From positions 31,592,242-31,656,241 of the forward strand of contig OX387602.1 in the NCBI GenBank assembly GCA_947568835.1: a stretch of DNA of 64,000 bases, written 5' to 3'. This stretch comes from Protonemura montana (lineage: Eukaryota > Arthropoda > Insecta > Plecoptera > Nemouridae). The position numbers and the translations under genes are program-made. This document shows, one piece after another, positions 52,001-62,073 of this stretch. The notes below the pieces were generated by a model. The model did not search any database. It saw nothing but the letters and a program-made list of their open reading frames with translations, and was not told where the DNA came from. Numbering within the stretch: the stretch's first letter is position 1; the number at the start of each line of letters is the position of its first letter.

Positions 52001-53969
52001 TGCTGACCTTGAAGACGTTGAAGCCGATGAGGTGGGCAGGAAGGCCACCGTCCCCCCCTGGTGACATCGAGTCAAACTGCAGCAGTTGAAAGGACACCTC
52101 CCGATCTTCACCCTGTAACCAGGCACGGCATGCTTGATGTCAATCTTCCACCCAGAAAACAGTGCTGTGTTGCTTAACTTGGGCTCACAAAGACATGTGT
52201 TGTCATGGATACCAATGTTTAATGACCACTGCAAGAGTCTTCCACAACAAAGTAAATGCCATATGCTTCCATAGTTTTGAGTTGATCTTTCTCACAGATC
52301 GACAAGGGACCTTGGCAAGGGATGACCAAGCGTTTGGGATGCCTGTTTTAGGTGGTTAATGGTGCATATAGCTGCGCACATCAGTTCTATGCACAGGATA
52401 GAGCGTCGATAAGTGCTTTGCACCGAGTGTCCGAAGCCTTGCCTGAACGTCGACGATGTACTGCGGGTTGCTGAGCACAGACTCCTGATGCCCGCCTGCC
52501 CGGTCCCTCGTGCTGCCCGCCACTGGAGATGCCCGCCAGGCACCCAACGCCTGCTCCGCCCGCCCGCCGACCACTCGCACTGCTGCCAACTCTCCGAAGC
52601 TGCTTGCAAAGTCCTCTAACGGCATCCTGCAATGAGCGAGGTGGTCGTTGCTTAGCTTAGATAGAGCATAGGATCCAGCCAGCTGATCTCAAATAACCTG
52701 GATAGAGCATAGGATCTAGCCAGCTGATCTCAAATAACCTGGATAGAGCATAGGATCCAGCCAGCTGATCTCAATTAACCTGTATAGAGCATAGGATCCA
52801 GCCAGCTGATCTCAAATAACCTGGATAGAGCATAGGATCCAGCCAGCTGATCTCAAATAACCTGGATAGAGCATAGGATCCAGCCAGCTGATCTCAAATA
52901 ACCTGGATAGAGCATAGGATCTAGCCAGCTGATCTCAAATAACCTGGATAGAGCATAGGATCCAGTCAGCTGATCTCAAATAACCTGGATAGAGCATAGG
53001 ATCCAGCCAGCTGATCTCAAATAACCTGGATAGAGCATAGGATCCAGCCAGCTGATCTCAAATAACCTGGATAGAGCATAGGATCCAGCCAGCTGATCTC
53101 AAATAACCTGGACAGAGCATAGGATCCAGCCAGCTGATCTCAAATAACCTGGATAGAGCATAGGATCCAGCCAGCTGATCTCAAATAACCTGGATAGAGC
53201 ATAGGATCCAGCCAGCTGATCTCAAATAACCTGGATAGAGCATAGGATCCAGCCAGCTGATCTCAAATAACCTGGATAGAGCACAGGATCCAGCCAGGTT
53301 ATCCAGGTTATGCGAGATCAGCGTCCCGTGTCGTCTCACGGCTGTTACCAGAGCTCGGCGTCGTCATCAAGTGCCAGTCCCAGCTTGTGTCTGTCGGCGG
53401 TGGCGACCTGCGCCCAGCCCGAGGAACGCGACAGCAGCTGGGTAAGCCGGGCAGCAGATGCAACGAACTCTCCCTCGGTCTTGCCACCCTCCGACGCCGG
53501 CGTGGGGGGTGACAGAGGGTCACGAAGTCGCACCATAGTAACACGCTCACGTCCTCTGTAACAACGGAAACCACAACTCAATGAGGTACAGAAACGTGAC
53601 AGAAAAATACGGTCAATCGATTGATTTGTGGTGTTTAACGACGCACTGTTTTGACATCTGGTCATGCGGCACTGGTCTAATGGCGTCGGTGAATGAGTGG
53701 ATGATGATGAACCTAACCTAGCCTAGAAGGGAAGACTGGAAACCTGGTGCCGGCACGTAGCCTACTTCTGGTTATGAATTTTATTGAGACATAGCGTCGA
53801 AAAAAACGGAATAAAATTCAAAAATAATGGAGGCGTTTGTCTACCTGAAGAGCGTGCGCAGCGATGGTTCGCCGAGATGCACTTTCTTGACGTCTACCAC
53901 CAAGTAGTGTCTGCCGGGGAGAAGACCGGACTCCGACCTCGAGCTGCCAGGACGACTGGTGTCGCCCTC
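49004..53969 (-). CDS. Calpain-5/6-type protein with C-terminal C2 domain, 3' seven exons; active site altered
   Basis: Exons (minus): 53969-53845, 53555-53349, 52626-52443, 52112-52008, 51381-51176, 50300-50179 and 49314-49004 (stop TAG). All phases agree and give 419 aa. Order: second half of the CysPc core (1 to about 150), calpain beta-sandwich domain (from SNPQYIVDVQ; IGFNVFKVELNREFRLH; GRYVIVPFTGHAG), then C2 (VHVQGAQGLP, CDPYCEVRCEG, IRVWSHNSLLRD), ending HLAAV like CAPN5. The catalytic His motif G-H-A-Y reads GRHYLVVDV and the Asn motif R-N-P-W-G reads LRDPLS, so both residues are replaced. The Cys half was not found: the XK-related gene starts 1.2 kb upstream on the other strand. Two introns appear to be GC-AG (after 52443 and 51176). 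It may be a non-proteolytic calpain; a pseudogene is less likely because every frame is open. Confidence 0.87.
49425..50120 (-). mobile_element. 5S-SINE in calpain last intron
   Basis: Tail, body, one 36-bp segment and about four 91-bp units with the complete 5S-like head (complement of CTTCGGTGATCTTACGAGAA at 50068). It has the same orientation as the host gene and fills about 80% of the 864-bp intron. Confidence 0.9.
50450..51176 (-). repeat. 34-bp array abutting a splice donor
   Basis: About 21 copies of a 34-bp unit. The minus-strand unit contains CTACAG, AGCATCAGTGGGAA and GTATATATGTTCAA. The last copy merges with the exon boundary at 51176 (AG/GCAAGTATATTTGTTCAA). The array is 83% of the intron. 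Overlapping minus-strand open frames are artefacts of the stop-poor unit. Confidence 0.95.
51481..51955 (+). repeat. 73-bp minisatellite array (locus 2) in a calpain intron
   Basis: About 6.5 copies of the unit found at 11637-12395, here antisense to the calpain-like gene. It makes up about three quarters of the 626-bp intron and ends about 50 nt from the acceptor-side exon 52008-52112. Confidence 0.95.
52660..53322 (-). repeat. 41-bp minisatellite array (locus 4) filling a calpain intron
   Basis: About 16 copies in reverse complement to loci 1-3. The array occupies about 92% of the 722-bp intron 52627-53348, 33 nt from one exon and 26 nt from the other. Confidence 0.95.
53617..53772 (-). 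mobile_element. 5S-SINE tail/body fragment in calpain intron
   Basis: Tail (GATTTGTGGTGTTTAACGAC) and start of the body (GTGCCGGCACGTAGCCTACT) only; the 5S part is missing. It fills over half of the 289-bp intron. Confidence 0.88.
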
Positions 53970-54009
53970 CTGCAATCACAACGCAAATCACAATCACCAT
54001 AAACGTATC

Positions 54010-54335
54010 AATCAATGATGCCCAAACGGGGACTCGAACCTCGATCTCCACCTGTCACGGGTGTTGCTCTAACCAATTGAGCTACTTGGACCCCGATCTC
54101 CACCTGTCACGGATGTTGCTCTAACCAATTGAGCTACTTGGACACCGATCTCCACCTGTCGCGGGTGTTGCTCTAACCAATGAGCTACTTGGACCCCGAT
54201 CTCCACCTGTCGCGGGTGTTGCTCTAACCAATTGAGCTATCGACCGTTTGGGCATCAATTTTTGAGACGGTTATAATGTTTATAATATTAAAATACCCGC
54301 GCATTGCAAGCGTTTGCAACTTAAATAAGATAAGA
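54010..54335 (-). mobile_element. tRNA-derived SINE with four 52-bp units
   Basis: Four units (one shortened, CCAATGAGC), with the B-box complement at 54028. The right end is an inverted 3' body (CATCAATTTTTGAGACGGTT, CATTGCAAGCGTTTGCAACT). It lies directly upstream of the calpain exon at 53845-53969. Confidence 0.85.
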
Positions 54336-54479
54336 TCCAAACAACGCCCCTCTCCTCTGTGATTCACCTCCTAGCACTGATGGCAGCAACTCCCGAGATA
54401 GGTACAAGATAACAAAGTGCGTTATCTCTTTATCTCGCGGCGTAGAGCTCAGTCAGTGGGGCAAGCATCAGTGCAACGG

Positions 54480-54735
54480 AGACAGCAACAGCAACAGTTT
54501 CTGTTAAAGCTTGGGCAAGACAGGGACAGCAACAGCTCCTGTTGAAGCTTGGGCAAGACAGGGACAGGAACAGCTCCTGTTGAAGCTTGGGCAAGACAGG
54601 GACAGGAACAGCACCTGTTGAAGCTTGGGCAAGACAGGGACAGCAACAGCACCTGTTGAAGCTTGGGCAAGACAGGGACAGCAACAGCACCTGTTGAAGC
54701 TTGGGCAAGACAGGGACAGGAACAGCACAAATATT
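54480..54735 (+). repeat. 38-bp tandem array
   Basis: About 6.5 copies of a 38-bp unit (CAGCACCTGTTGAAGCTTGG plus GCAAGACAGGGACAG). Minus-strand open frames rich in SLSCPSFNR are artefacts. Confidence 0.93.
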
Positions 54736-54854
54736 CTCAAGACAGTTGCCGATAGACTCGGCCCGAGGTGATTTTGACAAGAAGCTAATACCGAAGTGGG
54801 AGTCCATCCAGCCGTGACAGGTGTGTAATTATAATAATAAGTTCATTGCAGATT

Positions 54855-55065
54855 GTAGACTCATGTCTATTTGATGTAAACTTAGCACAAGTTTTAACAA
54901 AAACTATTGCAACTGGGTTTTGAATGCTAAGTGAAGAACAACCGCGACAGGTGGAGATCGGGGTTCGAGTCCGCGTTTGAGCATCAATTTTTGAGACGGT
55001 TATAATGTTCATAATAATAAATTACCCCGCGCATTGCAAGCGTTTGCAATTTATAAAAACTGTCA
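54855..55065. mobile_element. Composite: dispersed repeat fused to tRNA-SINE 3' half
   Basis: GTAGACTCATGTCTATTTGA ... TTTTGAATGCTAAGTGAAGA of the dispersed repeat joins, within a few bases of 54942, to CCGCGACAGGTGGAGATCGG with a B box (GGGTTCGAGTCC) and SINE 3' body. This is a nested or recombinant insertion. Confidence 0.75.
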
Positions 55066-55172
55066 TCTAAATATATTTCTAGTGTTGTTAAATGTTTTGA
55101 AAACAGCGGTTATGTGGTTTTTTTCTTCGATTTTTGACCGATTATCATCGTTTTTCTACCACCTAGAAGACC

Positions 55173-58100
55173 ATGGAACCCGCGACTAGCGCATGGATTG
55201 GCAAAGGGTTTCAAATTTTAGGGTTAAGTTCGACAAAACAAGTGACAGCTGACTTCGACCGGGCATCGAACTCTGATCCCCAGATGGGCGTCCGCGTGCT
55301 CGGAGTGACGCTAACCACGGCGCAGGAGATTCTCTACTGGTTCCTACTTCCGGCGCTGATTCGAGCAGCGCTATTCATTACTGAGATCGCACTGGCCGTG
55401 GGAGTTGCGCAGCATCACTTCGCGCAGGTCTGTTCGGTCATCCACCCAGCGGCATATCCGTCAAACTGTTGCTTAACTCTTGACCATCTTCTTGGTAACC
55501 ATCACACACATGACCAGTTCTGTTTGGGAGAGAGGTTGGAGGGATGAAAGTTAAGCAACACTGCGCTGGGTCAGGTATGGGATGGGTGACCATCATACAC
55601 ATGACCAGTTCTGTTCGGGAGAGAGGTTGGAGGGATGAAAGTTAAGCAACACTGCGCTGGGTCAGGTATTGGATGGGTGACCATCATACACATGACCAGT
55701 TCTGTTCGGGAGAGAGGTTAGAGGGATGAAAGTTAAGCAACACTGCGCTGGGTCAGGTATTGTATGGGTAACCATCATACACATGACCAGTTCTGTTTGG
55801 GAGAGAGGTTGGAGGGATGAAAGTTAAGCAACACTGCGCTGAATCAGGTATTGGATGGGTGACCATCATACACATGACCAGTTCTGTTCGGGTGAGAGGT
55901 TGGAGGGATGAGAGTTAAGCAACACTGCGCTGAGTCAGGTATTGAATGGGTGACCATCATACACATGACCAGTTCTGTTCGGGAGAGAGGTTGGAGGGAT
56001 GAAAGTTAAGCAACACTGCGCTGGGTCAGGTATTGGATGGGTGACCATCATACACATGACCAGTTCTGTTCGGGAGAGAGGTTAGAGGGATGAAAGTTAA
56101 GCAACACTGCGCTAGGTCAGGTATTGGGTGGGTGACCATCATACACATGACCAGTTCTGTTCGGGAGAGAGGTTAGAGGGATGAAAGTTAAGTAACACTG
56201 CGCTGGGTCAGGTATTGGATGGGTGACCATCATACACATGACCAGTTCTGTTCGGGAGAGAGGTTGGAGGGATGAAAGTTAAGTAACACAGCGCTAGGTC
56301 AGGTATTGGGTGGGTGACCATCATACACATGACCAGTTCTGTTCGGGAGAGAGGTTAGAGGGATGAAAGTTAAGTAACACTGCGCTGGGTCAGGTATTGG
56401 ATGGGTGACCATCATACACATGACCAGTTCTGTTCGGGAGAGAGGTTGAGAGATGAAAGTTAGTACAGCAACTTCACTCGCCTTGCTTATCAACCTCTCG
56501 ACAGCATGGATTTGTGGAGGAATCCTGTTGTTCGCGTTGTACTGTCCTTCGGAAGGGACGTTAAGCCGGTGATCCCCTTGGCTGACGACTTGGGTATGCG
56601 CAGGGCGATCTGCGCTGGGGATTCGCGACAGTCGCCGTCCTCTACGCGCCTTCAGTCACGTACTTCGTTGCGACAGTGTCGCAGCCTGGCGCCTGGGAAC
56701 GAGACTCACAGCGCGCCACTGCAACTTGGTTCTGCGCACGCGTCGCTCAGCTGCTGCTCTTCCCCGCGTGGGCAGTTTATAGGTGCGCCACCAGGTTTGT
56801 TCGCAGCGCCACCGTCGCCCAGTCCCTTAGCAACTTCACTTGCCTTGCTTATCAACCTCTCGACAGCAACTTCACTCTCCTTGCTTATCAACCTCTCGAC
56901 ACCAACTTCACTCGCCTTGCTTATCAGCCTCTCGACAGCAACTTCACTCGCCTTGCTTATCAACCTCTCGACACCAACTTCACTCGCCTTGCTTATCAAC
57001 CTCTCGACACCAACTTCACTCGCCTTGCTTATCAACCTCTCGACAGCAACTTCACTCGCCTTGCTTATCAACCTCTCGACACCAACTTCACTCGCCTTGC
57101 TTATCAACCTCTCGACACCAACTTCACTCGCCTTGCTTATCAACCTCTCCACAGCAACTTCACTCGCCTTGCTTATCAACCTCTCGACACCAACTTCACT
57201 CGCCTTGCTTATCAACCTCTCGACAGCAACTTCACTCGCCTTGCTTATCAACCTCTCGACACCAACTTCACTCGCCTTGCTTATCAACCTCTCGACAGCA
57301 ACTTCACTTGCCTTGCTTATCAACCTCTCGACAGCAACTTCACTCGCCTTGCTTATCAACCTCTCGACAGCAACTTCACTCGCCTTGCTTATCAACCTCT
57401 CGACAGCAACTTCACTCGCCTTGCTTATCAACCTCTCGACAGCATGGATTTGTGGAGGAATCCTGTTGTTCGCGTTGTACCGTCCTTCGGAAGGGATTTT
57501 AAGCCGGTGGTCCCCTTGGTCTTCGACAAGAGTAGGCTTTGTGCCGGCACCGGGTTTCCCCTCCTCCCTTCTAGGCTTGGACCTGTGTTTAATGCTTCTT
57601 GTGTTCAGGTACGGCAAGCGGCTGTTCTGGTCTGTAGATGCGCTGGCTGCGCGTGGTCAGCTGCGCGAGGACGCACTGGACAAGGCAAGTCAGCCGAGTC
57701 TGATTGAACTTTACCTGTTCGCGCATGCGTTCCTCCACTCGGCACCGCAAGCCGCTCTCCAACTCGGCGTCACTCTCGTGCAATGCCGGCTAGCGCTACC
57801 TGTCAGTGAGTGAGCATTATCTCAACTAAAAGACTATAGATAGGGTGAAATCTTATTTAAATTGCAATCCTAATACAGCAACGAATCCAACGTCAAATTG
57901 GAGTTATTCTAGTTTGACAGGTTGTGACGTGACATAGCGTCACTAGAATCAGAGTGACTGTGAGTATTCACAGCCTCTTGGTTCTACTCCTTGGAGATCC
58001 GTCATTCTCATCAAATACACTGAAATCATCTCAAAAAGCCAGTGTCCAAGTAGCTCAATTGGTTAGAGCAACACCCGTGACAGGTGGAGATCGGGGTCCA

Positions 58101-60083
58101 AGTAGCTCAATTGGTTAGAGCAACACCCGCGACAGGTGGAGATCGGGGTCCAAGTATCTCAATTGGTTAGAGCAACACCCGCGACAGGTGGAGATCGGGG
58201 TTCGAGTCCCCTTTTTGGCATCAATTTTTGAGACGTATATAATGCCCCCTTGCAGATCACGTCCAGATATTATGCGTGCTAACGTCATTGGGCGTCCTTG
58301 CGATGACGTTGGCGTCGTACCAACGCTTCGAGAGTCAACGCCTCGCGGGTCGGCGCGAACCATGGCGACAAAAACCGGCAACACTGGACCTTGGGAAGAC
58401 GACAACACTGCAAGGTCAAGGAAAGCCGGCAACAATGCAAGGTCAAGGAAAGACGGCAACAATGCAAGGTCAAGGAAAGCCGGCAACAATGCAAGGTCAA
58501 GGAAAGACGGAAACACCGCACGACCTTGAGATGCCGGCAACACTGCAGGGCCAAAGTAACACGGCAACACCGCATCTAGTGGTAATACACGTCGAAGTTG
58601 GAGGCAGCAAATCGCCCTTCTCTCCAACGTCTCTCCCGGCCGCCGAGCAGCTGCTGCCCCCAGAAGAGCGCGCTCCATCGCCTCCGTTGCCCTCGCGCCG
58701 GCGCACAGAAACAGCCCTCGAAGATGACGACCCCCTCGGTCGAAGCGTCGCTGCTGTCGGGTGGTTCTTGTTCCTGGTCTCACGCTACGGCGCCGTCCTC
58801 TCGCTGGCATCTTTCCGAGCTGGCGTCGTCGCCGCCGTGCTCGGCGCTCACGTGACCGTCAACGGCGTCCTCTTGATCTTGCACTTGCAGCGTCGGTCCG
58901 TGGTCAAGGTTAGTCGACACGTGATTTGTTTCGATCTTATGACGTTGGTGAATCTAAACTAGGATTGACAGGACAGGAAACCCGGTGCCGGCACGTAGCC
59001 TACTCCTGTCGAAGATCAAGGGGACCACCGGCTTAACGTCCCTTCCGAAGGACGGTACAACGCAAACAACAGGATTCCTCCACAAATCCATGCTGTCGAG
59101 AGGTTGATAAGCAAGGCGAGTGAAGTTGCTGTACTAACTTTTATCCCTCCAGCCTCTCTCCTGAACAGAACTGGTCATGTGTATGATGGTCACCCATCCA
59201 TTACCTGACCCAGCGCAGTGTTGCCTAACTTTCATCCCTCCAACCTCTCTCCCGAATAGAACTGGTCATGTATATGATGGCCACCCATCCAATACCTGAC
59301 TCAGCGCAGTGTTGCTTAACTTTCATCCCTCCAACCTCTCTCCCGAACAGAACAGGTCATGTGTATGATGGTCACCCATCCAATACCTGACCCAGCGCAG
59401 TGTTGCTTAACTTTCATCCCTCCAACCTCTCTCCCGAACAGAACTGGTCATGTGTATGATGGTCACCCATTCAATACCTGACTCAGCGCAGTGTTGCTTA
59501 ACTTTCATCCCTCCAACCTCTCTCCCGAATAGAACTGGTCATGTGTATGATGGTCACCCATCCAATACCTGACCCAGCGCAGTGTTGCTTAACTTTCATC
59601 CCTCCAACCTCTCTCCCGAACAGAACTGGTCATGTGTATGATGGTCACCCATTCAATACCTGACTCAGCGCAGTGTTGCTTAACTTTCATCCCTCCAACC
59701 TCTCTCCCGAATAGAACTGGTCATGTGTATGATGGTCACCCATTCAATACGGTGACCCAGCTCAGTGTTACTTAACCCGTGTTCACGGCCAGGTTATCCA
59801 GCGATGCTGTTTGGCGCTAGTCTTCATGCTGTGCCCCCTCGAATACGGGGTGCGTTTTAAAAGAGCGCGCTTTGTGTTTGCCGCGTTCTTCGTCGTGGCT
59901 TGCGCTGAAGACGTTGCCATGACACTCGGCTGGTTCTTGGGAGATGTGGATGACGCCTCCTTCTGGCACGGGTACCTGGTGGCTGTCATCTTCACGGCGA
60001 GGACTCTCAGCCTCCTTTGTCTGGGGATCTACCTGGCGCTGCTTCGACCCAAAGTGACCACGTTCTACGTTGACTTGGACTAA
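55173..60083 (+). CDS. XK-related (XKR) multi-pass membrane protein, five exons
   Basis: XKR proteins are plasma-membrane proteins; vertebrate XKR4/8/9 act as phospholipid scramblases. Exons: 55173-55427, 56604-56782, 57609-57805, 58256-58908 and 59802-60083; phases 0, 2, 1, 0 agree; 521 aa. Start ATG in ACCATGG. Exon 1 has a helix FLLPALIRAALFITEIALAV, exon 2 GDLRWGFATVAVLYAPSVTY (family second-helix pattern), exon 3 LFAHAFLHSAPQAALQLGV (family L-F-x-A-F-L-x-S-A-P-Q signature), exon 4 LGVLAMTLASYQR, a low-complexity loop, then WFLFLVSRYGAVLSLASF, and exon 5 further helices ending YVDLD. No caspase site is evident at the end. All four introns are largely SINE. A member more precise than XKR cannot be named. 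Confidence 0.87.
55478..56582 (+). mobile_element. 5S-SINE filling XKR intron 1
   Basis: About 11 copies of the 91-bp unit, the 36-bp segment and the first part of the body. It is truncated at GTGATCCCCTTGG, 21 nt before the splice acceptor at 56604. The sense orientation equals that of the host gene. Confidence 0.9.
56829..57588 (+). mobile_element. 5S-SINE part with 17-copy 36-bp array in XKR intron 2
   Basis: About 17 copies of the 36-bp unit (variants CAGCAACTTC and CACCAACTTC interspersed), followed by the SINE body to CTTCTAGGC. The 36-bp phase keeps long frames open through the intron on both strands; these are artefacts that overlap real exons 2 and 3. Confidence 0.93.
57885..58240 (+). 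mobile_element. tRNA-derived SINE in XKR intron 3
   Basis: Head (GTGACTGTGAGTATTCACAG, CTCCTTGGAGATCCGTCATT), three 52-bp units, the last with an intact B box (GGTTCGAGTCC), and the 3' body CATCAATTTTTGAGACG. The body ends about 15 nt before the acceptor at 58255. Confidence 0.88.
58405..58550 (+). repeat. 27-bp coding minisatellite in XKR exon 4
   Basis: About 4-5 units of 27 bp (AAGGTCAAGGAAAGCCGGCA and variants) in frame, encoding QGQGKPATM and QGQGKTATM. It lies in the segment between the helix containing LASYQR and the next hydrophobic segment, so in a loop. Confidence 0.88.
58975..59778 (-). mobile_element. 5S-SINE filling XKR intron 4
   Basis: Body, one 36-bp segment and about seven 91-bp units, antisense to the gene. 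The head is truncated and the element ends 23 nt from the acceptor at 59802. Confidence 0.9.
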
Positions 60084-60188
60084 GATTAGAACAAAGTGAC
60101 GAACAAGTGTCTAAAAAGTTTTGAACAAGTGTCAAAATATGTTTGAACAAAGTGCAGAACCAAGGTCTGCAACTGGATCTACTGGGCC

Positions 60189-60194
60189 AATAAA
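60189..60194 (+). promoter_or_regulatory. Candidate poly(A) signal of the XKR gene
   Basis: AATAAA 106 nt after the stop codon. Confidence 0.55.
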
Positions 60195-60253
60195 ACTAGT
60201 CTGCCGATTTCACCAACGTCAAGCTAAACTTGCAGTTCAGTCTCAAGATTAAT

Positions 60254-60773
60254 TAATTATTATTATTTGTGGTGTTTAACATAGCACTGTTTTGACATCT
60301 GGTCATGCGGCACTGGTCTAATGGCGTCGGTGAATGAGTGGATGATGATGAACCTAACCTTGCCTAGAAGGGAGGAGGGGAAACCCAGTGCCGGCACGTA
60401 GCCTACTCCTGTCGAAGACCAAGGGGACCACCGGCTTAACGTCCCTTCCGAAGGACGGTACAACGCGAACAACAGGATTCCTCCACAAATCCATGCTGTC
60501 GAGAAGTTGATAAGCAAGGCGAATGAAGTTGCTGTACTAACTTTCATCCCTCCAACCTCTCTCCCGAACAGAACTGGTCATGTGTATGATGGTCACCCAT
60601 CCTATACCTGACCCAGCGCAGTGTTGCTTAACTTTCATCCCTCCAACCTCTCTCCCAAACAAAACTGGTCATGTGTATGATGGTCACCCATCCAATACCT
60701 GACCCAGCGCAGTGTTGCTTAACTTCGGTGATCTAACGAGAACCAGTGTTCCCAACACGCCAAACCGTTCCGG
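60254..60773 (-). mobile_element. Full-length 5S-SINE with 9-bp target-site duplication
   Basis: Flanked by AAGATTAAT at 60245-60253 and 60774-60782. It contains the tail, body, one 36-bp segment, two 5S-like units and the complete head (complement of AACGGTTTGGCGTGTTGG and CTGGTTCTCGTTAGATCACC). It is the best intact insertion in the window. Confidence 0.92.
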
Positions 60774-60782
60774 AAGATTAAT

Positions 60783-62073
60783 AAAGAATCAAAGACATTT
60801 GACAATGATAATTATATAATTATCAAATTAAAAGTGATTTTCGGGCAGAGCTACAATTATTATTATACTATGTATAAAAGAAATATTCTCAGTTCCATCT
60901 TGACTTACAAAAAAATTCACAGTTCATTCAATTCAATTCAGAATTCAAAGAAACACAAGCTACGGCTTATGTAGGTTATTTTCCTTTTCTTTCCTATGTT
61001 AATTATTTATTTTCTTTGTGTTTTTTTGCCTATGATAATTTTTTGTTTATGTAAATTTATGTAATTCATCTCAAAATGGAAAATAAATATTTATTTAAAA
61101 TAAAAAAATAGCTTGATAAAATTCAAGAAATGTTGTAACGGTTTTGTCGGCACTAATTTCCTTGAACTCGAAGAGCGCGTTAAGTTTTAAACCTCCGTTA
61201 AAGTTTAAACGGTGATTAACACGAAGTAAGAATGTTGATAGCTACAAGATTAGTTTTGTTTGATTTGACAGAACACGGTCTTCTTGAATAAATACCCGAT
61301 TTTAATGTAGGTGTATTTCCAAAGCATTGTTTAGTATTCAACATGTCAAAATATCAATTAAAAATTAAAATTATCTGAATACCAAGTTTGATGATGATTA
61401 TTTTTCGTTGCCAAGGGGCGAATTAGTTTGCGTCTGTACATCTTTATAGAAATCGTGAAATTTCGTCTAGAAAGCCGGCGCTTGTGCTAGATCGGTTCGT
61501 AATGCGGGATCACATACTATTGTGCCGTTTTCACGGCGATTGAATCGGGTTTTGCAGGTGAAATCGTTGAAAATTAACAAAAAAATCGACGGAAAAAAGT
61601 CCGACAACAATGCATTTTTCAACATCGAAATCGTACCGCGTAGCAACGGAATGATTCGTAGCGTTGCAACGGAAATCTAAATTTAATGTCAACCTTGAGC
61701 TCTGAATTTCCGTTGCTACGCTACGAAAAGGCTGGCAAAAAGATCAATTTCTAGGTATTGAAATATTGTTGAAATCAATTCAAATCTACACACCACTCTT
61801 AACTGTCACCTAACACATGGCAGCTGCGTACGCAGCGGGTGCACTAGACACCAAAATGCCCACTTTCTCAAAATATAAAACGGCCGTAGGCAGCCGGTAC
61901 TGTTAGTTTTAAATAATTTTTTACCTTTTTATTAAAAAAAAAAAAAGCTAAAAAAAAATTTTTTTTTTTTATATATATATTTTTATTTTCAAAAAATATT
62001 TTAAATAGTTTTTAAAAAATAAAAAAAATATATAAAAAATTATTTCATGAAATTTTCAAAAATTATTTTTTTT
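60783..62073. other. AT-rich gene-free spacer
   Basis: No gene recognised. An imperfect inverted repeat lies at about 61637-61728 (GTAGCAACGGAA and TTCCGTTGCTACGCTACG). The last 150 bp are A/T runs that begin the spacer repeated further right. Confidence 0.4.

Noticed and set aside
54430..54807. Minus-strand frame as an upstream calpain exon
   Set aside because: The sequence is mainly the 38-bp repeat. The short unique part (FGISFLSKSPRAESIGNCLE) does not align convincingly with the calpain core.
56506..57813. Single 435-codon plus-strand frame across 56506-57813
   Set aside because: It runs through SINE and array intron sequence; real XKR coding parts (exons 2 and 3) use their own boundaries, and exon 2 is in another frame.
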